The translations under genes were made by a program, and so were the position numbers. 5,718 nucleotides of DNA from an uncultured Lachnospiraceae bacterium. Lineage in GTDB: Bacteria; Bacillota_A; Clostridia; Lachnospirales; Lachnospiraceae. The stretch covers positions 1 to 5,718 of the forward strand of contig CACXDR010000076.1 in the NCBI GenBank assembly GCA_902766415.1, written 5' to 3'. Below are positions 1 through 5,109 of this stretch, piece by piece (position 1 is the first letter of the stretch; each line of letters begins with the position of its first letter). The notes below the pieces were generated by a model, which saw only the letters and a list, made by a program, of their open reading frames with translations, was not told where the DNA came from and did no database searches.

Positions 1-362
1 AGCGAGCTGCTGCCGAAGCGCGCCTCGAAAAACTGCGGCATGGTGGCGGAGTCAAGGTGCTGTGTCATGATGCGCGTCCGGCGCCCCAGGACGACCCACG
101 CAAGGAGCGAACCCAGGATCGTGTTGCCGATGCCGGCCCACGTCGCCGAGATCCCGTACTTCCATCCGAACTGGCCTGCGTAACCGACGAATACGACTGC
201 GGAGAAATAGGACGTTCCGTAAGCGAAAGCCGTGAGCCACGGTCCCACAGACCTTCCGCCAAGCACGAACCCGCTGACATCCGTGGAATGCCTGCGGCAG
301 TAGAGACCGATCCAGATCATAACTCCAAAGAATACAGTCAGCATCGCCAGTTTAATACCCAT
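1..362 (-). CDS. Sodium:solute symporter family protein, N-terminal part (cut by window edge)
   Basis: This is the first 120 codons of a membrane transporter that runs off the left edge. Residues 4-21 form a first membrane helix (MLTVFFGVMIWIGL). A basic and polar stretch follows, then the segment GFVLGGRSVGPWLTAFAYGT (31-50), which is typical of the SSS/PutP family near the second helix, where sodium and solute sites are partly formed. Residues 72-93 make a further hydrophobic helix, followed by a basic loop (GRRTR) and TMPQFFEARFG (108-117), matching the family's 'TxPEFLxxRF' segment. Such proteins import a sugar, amino acid or organic acid with Na+; the substrate cannot be told from this part. 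The ATG at 362 is chosen because GGAGGT lies 8 bases upstream (371-376). It diverges from the yerC-like gene, and a dyad operator lies in its leader. Family call is firm, substrate unknown. Confidence 0.85.
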   Translation of the reverse strand, partial: MGIKLAMLTVFFGVMIWIGLYCRRHSTDVSGFVLGGRSVGPWLTAFAYGTSYFSAVVFVGYAGQFGWKYGISATWAGIGNTILGSLLAWVVLGRRTRIMTQHLDSATMPQFFEARFGSSS

Positions 363-370
363 GATTATGT

Positions 371-377
371 ACCTCCG
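371..377 (-). promoter_or_regulatory. Ribosome binding site of the symporter
   Basis: On the minus strand this reads CGGAGGT, a near-full Shine-Dalgarno match, 8 bases before the ATG at 362. It fixes the start of the symporter gene. Confidence 0.75.
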
Positions 378-442
378 ATTCTTGATTCGCGAAAGCCGGT
401 GCCCGTTTCCTGCGGGCCGCTTTTTCGCTTTAGTGCTTGTAT

Positions 443-468
443 GCTTTAACGCGTGTAAGCGTTAAAGC
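443..468. promoter_or_regulatory. Perfect 10+10 bp dyad operator with overlapping cre-like sites
   Basis: GCTTTAACGC (443-452) and GCGTTAAAGC (459-468) are exact inverted repeats separated by 6 bases. Within and beside the dyad, AAGCGTTA occurs twice in tandem (457-464 and 465-472). Two stretches, TGTAAGCGTTAAAG (454-467) and TTAAAGCGTTACAT (462-475), each fit the CcpA cre consensus TGWAARCGYTWNCW at 12 of 14 positions. A further GCTTTA half-site lies at 427-432. The dyad sits about 7-32 bases past the predicted symporter transcription start, where a bound LacI/CcpA-type protein would block elongation or clearance. An RNA hairpin in the symporter leader is the alternative reading. Confidence 0.6.
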
Positions 469-481
469 GTTACATTTGTGA

Positions 482-510
482 ATTTTACTCTCAGAGGTCC
501 GAAAATGCAA
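482..510 (-). promoter_or_regulatory. Predicted sigma-A promoter of the symporter
   Basis: On the minus strand TTGCAT (510-505, -35) and TAAAAT (487-482, -10) are separated by exactly 17 bases. The predicted start of transcription is near 475, giving a leader of about 110 bases that includes the dyad at 443-468. The -35 matches only the TTG of the consensus, so the promoter may be weak. Confidence 0.5.
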
Positions 511-539
511 TAGTTATTTATGTTTTTATTTTGATACAT

Positions 540-568
540 TTGATTTTACCGGTTTAGAGTGTTAAAAT
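540..568 (+). promoter_or_regulatory. Predicted promoter of the yerC-like gene (extended -10)
   Basis: TTGATT (540-545) and TAAAAT (563-568) are 17 bases apart, and TGT directly before the -10 supplies an extended -10 element. Transcription would start near 575, about 48 bases before the GTG start codon. It is back to back with the symporter promoter, with about 30 bases between the two -35 boxes. Confidence 0.65.
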
Positions 569-612
569 CTTCTTGTAGCCACAGACCCCGTACCCGTAAC
601 CTGATGACCTTT

Positions 613-617
613 GGAGG
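613..617 (+). promoter_or_regulatory. Ribosome binding site deciding the yerC-like start
   Basis: GGAGG lies 5 bases before the GTG at 623. The in-frame TTG at 611 overlaps this site and so cannot use it, which favours GTG 623. An out-of-frame ATG at 618 reads only ATG ACG TGA, whose TGA overlaps the GTG start. Confidence 0.7.
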
Positions 618-622
618 ATGAC

Positions 623-916
623 GTGAAAAAAGATATTCATTCAGAAACGGTCGAAAAGCTGTTTGCCGCCGTGCTGAGCCTTAAAAACATGGAGGAGTGC
701 TACCTTTTCTTCGAAGATATCTGTACCGTAAACGAGCTTCTTTCCCTCTCCCAGCGCTTCGACGTCGGAAGCCGGCTGCTGGAAAAGCAGACCTATCAGG
801 AGATCTCCGGCGCGACAGGAGCATCGACCGCGACGATCAGCCGCGTGAACCGCCTTCTGAATGACAATAAGAACGGCATCGAGATGGCCGCGGAGCGGAT
901 CCGCGGAAAGTTTTAA
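623..916 (+). CDS. yerC: YerC/YecD-family TrpR-like DNA-binding regulator
   Basis: A 97-residue soluble protein matching the short Firmicute YerC/YecD branch of the Trp-repressor superfamily, which is about 100 residues long. Visible family features are the helical segment LSLKNMEECYLFFEDICTVN, then ELLSLSQRFDVGSRLLEKQTYQEISGATGASTATISRVNRLL. In the latter, TYQEISGATGASTATISRVNR is the helix-turn-helix, with the recognition helix on GASTATISRVNR. It most likely acts as a dimer in the cytoplasm, repressing or tuning transcription. From memory, regulators of this family have been linked to histidine gene control in Firmicutes, but nothing in this window confirms a ligand. The start is the GTG at 623, 5 bases after GGAGG. 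It diverges from the symporter gene and converges on the AEC gene. Family call is strong; the target is unknown. Confidence 0.9.
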   Translation: MKKDIHSETVEKLFAAVLSLKNMEECYLFFEDICTVNELLSLSQRFDVGSRLLEKQTYQEISGATGASTATISRVNRLLNDNKNGIEMAAERIRGKF

Positions 917-975
917 GAGGACAGGCGCCCCTTTTCCGGCGGCGTTATGATCATATTCCTTCGAAATTACAACAG

Positions 976-1009
976 AAGGGGCATCGGATCAGCTGATCCG
1001 GTGCCCCTT
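976..1009. terminator. 34-bp palindrome, probable shared terminator of convergent genes
   Basis: AAGGGGCA (976-983) through TGCCCCTT (1002-1009) is a palindrome centred between 992 and 993, with 16 of 17 positions paired; the only mismatch is t984 against g1001. In a plus-strand RNA this becomes a G-U pair, in a minus-strand RNA a C-A mismatch, so the hairpin is slightly better for the yerC-like transcript. It lies 59 bases after the yerC-like stop and 49 bases after the AEC stop. Neither side has a good T-run (TTTGCC on plus, TTCTGTTG on minus), so it may be a weak intrinsic terminator or an RNA 3'-end stabiliser. Confidence 0.6.
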
Positions 1010-1058
1010 TGCCATTGTATCCTGCGTCCTTTCCGCGTCCATGCATCCCCGCGCTTTT

Positions 1059-1976
1059 TCACCCCACCGCGAAGCTCCACAGCGGGAGCGTGACCATCGA
1101 CAGCAGCGTGGACATGACCACGCATTTCGTGGCGAAGGGCGCGTCGCTGTCGTAGCGGGCCGCGAAGATGGCGGCGGTCGCGCCGGCAGGCATGCCGGTC
1201 ATAAGGACGCTGACGCCGTGGGAGACGTTGTCGAGCCCCAGGGCCTTCCCGAGCGCAAACGCCGCTGCCGGCAGAAGCACGAGGCGGAGGACGCTGAAGC
1301 TTAAGGTGTCCTTGCTGCAGATGGTGGCAAGCTTCACATCCGCAAGGATGGTCCCGACGATGAACATGGTAAGCGCCGAATTGCAGCTGCCGATATAGCG
1401 CGCAGTCTCCGTAAGGATCCTGGGAAGGCGGAGCTGCGCCGCCATACAGATCATGCCCAGGTAGATCGCCACAAGGCAGGGATGGGTCGCCACGTTTTTC
1501 AGGACCTTTCTGCGGTCCGCCACCGCCCCCGCGACGAAATACGTGGTGCCGACGGACCACATGATGATCCGCATCGGGATCAGGAAGATGGACGTGTAAA
1601 GCACGCCGAGCGAGCTGTACAGCCCTTCCGCGATCGGGTTCCCGAGGAACCCGCTCATGGGGACGATGGTGCAGTACTGCAGCACCTTTTTCTGCCGGTC
1701 CGGATAGCGGTCGTAGATGAACCGGTTCAGGAACAGGCAGAGCGCCTGCAGGAGGACCGCGGACATAAGAAGGAGGCCGCAGGTCCGGAAGATCCCCGGC
1801 TCCGCCTGGATCAGGCAGGAGCGGAAAATGTTGCAGGGGATCACGATGTTGATGCACAGGTCGCTCAGGCAGCGCTTCCCGGCGTCGTCAATGATTCCGC
1901 GCTTTTTCAGCCACGCGCCGATCAGCATCATGGCAAACAGTGTTCCCTGAAGACTGAACAGGTCTGTGAGTTTCAT
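1059..1976 (-). CDS. AEC-family (auxin efflux carrier-like) permease
   Basis: A 305-residue integral membrane protein, the usual length for bacterial AEC transporters (malate permease/YfdV type), which carry mono- or dicarboxylates. About ten hydrophobic helices can be read, near residues 8-25, 38-57, 64-84, 98-118, 123-146, 165-183, 200-215, 227-245, 253-273 and 284-303. Family signatures are INIVIPCNIFRS (42-53) after helix one, SGFLGNPIAEGLY (108-120) with the conserved Asn-Pro, and the mirrored second half GMPAGATAAIFAARY (261-275). The ATG at 1976 is preceded by GGAGGGG 5 bases upstream. The gene starts 27 bp after the CoA-transferase stop on the same strand, with its ribosome site inside that gap, so the two are almost surely one transcript. 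This suggests the substrate is a carboxylate handled by the transferase. Family call is firm; substrate and direction are inference. Confidence 0.88.
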   Translation of the reverse strand: MKLTDLFSLQGTLFAMMLIGAWLKKRGIIDDAGKRCLSDLCINIVIPCNIFRSCLIQAEPGIFRTCGLLLMSAVLLQALCLFLNRFIYDRYPDRQKKVLQYCTIVPMSGFLGNPIAEGLYSSLGVLYTSIFLIPMRIIMWSVGTTYFVAGAVADRRKVLKNVATHPCLVAIYLGMICMAAQLRLPRILTETARYIGSCNSALTMFIVGTILADVKLATICSKDTLSFSVLRLVLLPAAAFALGKALGLDNVSHGVSVLMTGMPAGATAAIFAARYDSDAPFATKCVVMSTLLSMVTLPLWSFAVG

Positions 1977-1981
1977 CCGCG

Positions 1982-1988
1982 CCCCTCC
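1982..1988 (-). promoter_or_regulatory. Ribosome binding site of the AEC permease
   Basis: The minus strand reads GGAGGGG, 5 bases before the ATG at 1976. It lies in the 27-base gap to the upstream gene, so the permease has its own initiation signal within the operon. Confidence 0.75.
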
Positions 1989-2003
1989 GACACCTGAAAA
2001 ACA

Positions 2004-3347
<1,344 letters not shown>

Positions 3348-3352
3348 AGCGT

Positions 3353-3358
3353 CCTCCC
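3353..3358 (-). promoter_or_regulatory. Ribosome binding site of the CoA-transferase
   Basis: The minus strand reads GGGAGG, 5 bases before the ATG at 3347. It decides the start against the in-frame ATG at 3410. A GC hairpin (3363-3378) ends only 4 bases upstream of it. Confidence 0.75.
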
Positions 3359-3362
3359 GTCC

Positions 3363-3378
3363 GCGGCGTCTCCGCCGC
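3363..3378 (-). other. Leader hairpin with GNRA-type loop next to the ribosome site
   Basis: In the minus-strand RNA, GCGGCG and CGCCGC pair perfectly (6 GC pairs) around a GAGA loop, which fits the stable GNRA class. It lies within the predicted 62-base leader of the CoA-transferase mRNA and ends 4 bases before GGGAGG. It could affect mRNA stability or ribosome access. Confidence 0.45.
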
Positions 3379-3415
3379 TTCCGCATGTAAAAAGGATCCG
3401 GTCCTTCCACCTGTT

Positions 3416-3421
3416 ATTATA
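3416..3421 (-). promoter_or_regulatory. Consensus -10 box of the CoA-transferase/permease operon
   Basis: The minus strand reads TATAAT, the exact sigma-A -10 consensus, placing transcription start near 3409 and giving a leader of about 62 bases. The -35 position 16-18 bases upstream reads CCCGCA, TCCCGC or CTCCCG, none close to TTGACA, and there is no TGn extension. A perfect -10 with a poor -35 is a pattern common at activator-dependent promoters; the dyad at 3446-3475 lies just upstream. Confidence 0.55.
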
Positions 3422-3445
3422 GCGGAAGAACCTGCGGTGCGGGAG

Positions 3446-3475
3446 CTTTCCGGCGGAATTATTCCAGCCGGAAGG
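3446..3475. promoter_or_regulatory. Interrupted dyad upstream of the operon promoter
   Basis: TTCCGGC (3448-3454) and GCCGGAA (3467-3473) are exact inverted repeats, extended outward by a C-G pair and a wobble position. Nested inside, GGAA (3455-3458) pairs with TTCC (3462-3465). The site is upstream of both predicted transcription starts, so it is better read as a DNA operator than as an RNA hairpin. It covers or abuts the -35 side of the minus-strand promoter. Confidence 0.4.
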
Positions 3476-3487
3476 ACCCTCCTCCTG

Positions 3488-3549
3488 CAGCCCGGCGTGT
3501 TTTTGCGCAGCCCGGCGTGTTTTTGCGCAGCCTGGTGTGACGTTTTGCA
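3488..3549. repeat. Three tandem ~20-bp repeats before the FAD gene promoter
   Basis: The unit CAGCCCGGCGTGTTTTTGCG occurs exactly at 3488-3507 and 3508-3527. A third, diverged copy with a 2-bp insertion fills 3528-3549 (CAGCCTGGTGTGACGTTTTG). The third copy contains the predicted -35 box of the downstream gene. The 20-bp period is close to two helical turns, so equal sites would face the same side of the DNA, as in an array for a cooperative regulator. Slippage-made repeat without function is the plain alternative. Confidence 0.7.
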
Positions 3550-3565
3550 GGAGTTATGGTATGAT
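3537..3565 (+). promoter_or_regulatory. Predicted extended -10 promoter of the FAD dehydrogenase
   Basis: GTGACG (3537-3542, 4 of 6 to TTGACA) and TATGAT (3560-3565, 5 of 6 to TATAAT) are 17 bases apart, with TGG before the -10 giving an extended element. Transcription would start near 3572, about 60 bases before the ATG. The -35 lies in the third tandem repeat, and the -10 is bracketed by an inverted repeat (3546-3573). Confidence 0.65.
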
Positions 3566-3573
3566 ATCCTGCA
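3546..3573. promoter_or_regulatory. 7-bp inverted repeat bracketing the -10 box
   Basis: TGCAGGA (3546-3552) and TCCTGCA (3567-3573) are exact inverted repeats with a 14-base gap that contains the extended -10 element. A protein bound here would cover the promoter, so a repressor operator is the natural reading. A third copy of TCCTGCA occurs at 3483-3489, 84 bp upstream of the last one. The inner 14 bases are not symmetric. Confidence 0.45.
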
Positions 3574-3615
3574 GACGGGGCCCGGAGGCCCGGAAAAAAA
3601 GCCTTAACGGCAGCG

Positions 3616-3622
3616 AAAGGTG
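3616..3622 (+). promoter_or_regulatory. Ribosome binding site of the FAD dehydrogenase
   Basis: AAAGGTG stands 9 bases before the ATG at 3632. It is weaker than the GGAGG sites of the other genes here, but no better start is near. Confidence 0.6.
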
Positions 3623-3631
3623 TTTTAAACT

Positions 3632-5026
3632 ATGAAAGCAGATCTGGTCATCGTCGGCGCGGGGCCGGCAGGTATCTTCACCGCACTTGAAATGCTCCGC
3701 CTCGGCAGCACGAAAAAAATCATCATGGTCGAAAAAGGACAGCCCGTTGAAAAACGGCACTGCCCGAAGGGTGAAACAGGAAAATGCGTAAGCTGCAAGC
3801 CCTACTGCCACATCACGACGGGCTTTTCGGGCGCGGGAGCATTTTCCGACGGAAAGCTTTCCTTAAGCTACGAGGTCGGCGGCGACCTTCCGTCGCTCAT
3901 CGGCGAGGAGAAGGCCCAGGAGACCATCGACTACACAGACGGGATCTATCTTGAGTTCGGCGCGGACACCCGCATCGAGGGCCTCGGGAACGAGGCGGAG
4001 CGGAAGGAGATCCGCCGCCGCGCCATCCACGCGGGCCTGAAGCTCGTGGACTGCCCCATCCGCCACATGGGCACCGAGAAGGCGCAGGACATTTACTTCC
4101 GGATCGAGCAGTGGCTCCTTGAGCACGGCGTCGAGATCCTGTTCGGCTGCGAGTGCCGGAACCTGATTCTCGAGGACAGCGTCTGCAAGGGCGTGATCAT
4201 CTGCGACAAAGGGCAGGAAAAGGAGATCCACGCGGACCGCACCGTGGTCGCGACCGGCCGCCGCGGCGCCGACTGGCTGGAAAAGCTCTGCGCGGAGCAC
4301 GGCATCGCCCACGCGCCCGGCACCGTCGATATCGGTGTCCGCGTCGAGGTCCGGAACGAGATCATGGAGACCGTGAACCGCGTGCTTTACGAGTCGAAGC
4401 TCGTGGGCTACCCGAAGCCCTTCAAGAACAAGGTGCGCACCTTCTGCCAGAACCCCGGCGGGTTCGTGAGCCAGGAGAACTACGACAACAATCTCGCCGT
4501 CGTGAACGGGCACTCCTACAAGGACCTGAAGAGCGACAACACGAATCTCTCCATCCTCTGCTCGCACAACTTCAGCGTCCCGTTCAACCAGCCGATCGCG
4601 TACGCGCAGAAGGTCGGCGAGCTCACCAACATGCTCGCGAACGGGCAGATCCTCGTGCAGCGCTTCGGGGACATTTTGGACGGGAAGCGTACCTGGCAGA
4701 AGGAGCTCGCGCAGTCGAACCTGCGCCCCACGCTGCCGGACGCGGTCGCGGGCGACATCACCGCAGCCATGCCCTACCGCTCCATGGTGAACATCATCAA
4801 CTTCATCAAGGCCATGGACTACGTGGTCCCGGGCTTCGCGGCCTACGAGACGCTGCTTTATTCCCCGGAGCTGAAGTTCTACTCGAACCGCGTCAGGATG
4901 GACGCGGACTTCAACACGAGCCTTAAGGGCCTCCACTGCCTGGGCGACAGCTCCGGCTGGACCCGCGGCCTCATGATGGCTTCGATCATGGGCGTCCTGA
5001 TGGGAAGGCGGCTTGCGCAGGAATAA
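3632..5026 (+). CDS. FAD-dependent dehydrogenase (COG2509-like NAD(P)/FAD oxidoreductase)
   Basis: A 464-residue soluble flavoprotein. The N-terminus ADLVIVGAGPAGIFTALEML is a Rossmann FAD-binding fold with GAGPAG at 9-14, and Glu34 at the end of the second strand (IIMVEKG) should hold the adenosine ribose. A cysteine-rich insert follows: Cys44, Cys52, Cys55 and Cys59 (CX7CX2CX3CH), then GFSGAGAFSDGKL (64-76), a segment I associate with the COG2509 family of uncharacterised FAD dehydrogenases. VVATGRRGADWL is the second dinucleotide-fold signature, and GLHCLGDSSGWTRGLMMASIMG near the C-terminus is the second FAD-contacting GD motif (Gly438-Asp439). The physiological substrate of this family is not known to me. 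The ATG at 3632 starts directly at the Rossmann strand. It diverges from the CoA-transferase operon. Codon choice changes: the first ~80 codons use AAA and GAA often, the rest mostly AAG and GAG. Confidence 0.88.
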   Translation: MKADLVIVGAGPAGIFTALEMLRLGSTKKIIMVEKGQPVEKRHCPKGETGKCVSCKPYCHITTGFSGAGAFSDGKLSLSYEVGGDLPSLIGEEKAQETIDYTDGIYLEFGADTRIEGLGNEAERKEIRRRAIHAGLKLVDCPIRHMGTEKAQDIYFRIEQWLLEHGVEILFGCECRNLILEDSVCKGVIICDKGQEKEIHADRTVVATGRRGADWLEKLCAEHGIAHAPGTVDIGVRVEVRNEIMETVNRVLYESKLVGYPKPFKNKVRTFCQNPGGFVSQENYDNNLAVVNGHSYKDLKSDNTNLSILCSHNFSVPFNQPIAYAQKVGELTNMLANGQILVQRFGDILDGKRTWQKELAQSNLRPTLPDAVAGDITAAMPYRSMVNIINFIKAMDYVVPGFAAYETLLYSPELKFYSNRVRMDADFNTSLKGLHCLGDSSGWTRGLMMASIMGVLMGRRLAQE

Positions 5027-5061
5027 CGCCTGGCCCGGAAGACTGCCTGCGGACAAAAACA

Positions 5062-5089
5062 CCGCCGCCGGAAAGCTTACCGGCGGCGG
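5062..5089 (-). terminator. Intrinsic terminator of the HAD phosphatase gene
   Basis: CCGCCGCCGG (5062-5071) and CCGGCGGCGG (5080-5089) form a perfect 10-bp GC stem with an 8-base loop. On the minus strand the stem is followed by TGTTTTTG, a usable T-run, 21 bases after the stop of the minus-strand gene. On the plus strand it is 35 bases after the FAD gene stop and followed by CAGATATCACTTTTG, so it may also end that transcript less efficiently. Confidence 0.8.
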
Positions 5090-5109
5090 CAGATATCACT
5101 TTTGAATAA

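Noticed and set aside
401..426. GCCCG/CGGGC stem followed by CCGCTTTTTC, read as a plus-strand terminator
   Set aside because: The stem is only 5 bp and there is no plus-strand gene upstream of it to terminate.
57..449. A 130-codon plus-strand frame at the left edge
   Set aside because: It covers the opposite strand of the symporter and its promoter region, has no ribosome site and no family resemblance.
967..1857. A 296-codon minus-strand frame overlapping the AEC permease
   Set aside because: Proline, arginine and glycine-rich frame-shifted reading of the permease, running through its terminator; no helices or domains.
3348..3410. In-frame upstream start giving the CoA-transferase a basic 21-residue extension
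   Set aside because: The ATG at 3410 falls at the predicted transcription start and has no ribosome site; the ATG at 3347 has GGGAGG at the right distance and matches the family's N-terminus.
3488..3549. Tandem repeats as a CRISPR array
   Set aside because: The repeats abut with no spacers, only three units exist, and no cas gene is present.
3578..3600. GGGCC/GGCCC hairpin followed by seven A as a terminator before the FAD gene
   Set aside because: On the plus strand the run is A, not T, and on the minus strand no T-run follows the stem. A leader hairpin is possible, but no terminator.
3863..5062. A 399-codon open frame antisense to the FAD dehydrogenase
   Set aside because: It lies fully opposite a gene with clear FAD motifs, has low-complexity V/L/A/D/H composition and no recognisable domain; such long shadows are common in GC-rich genes.
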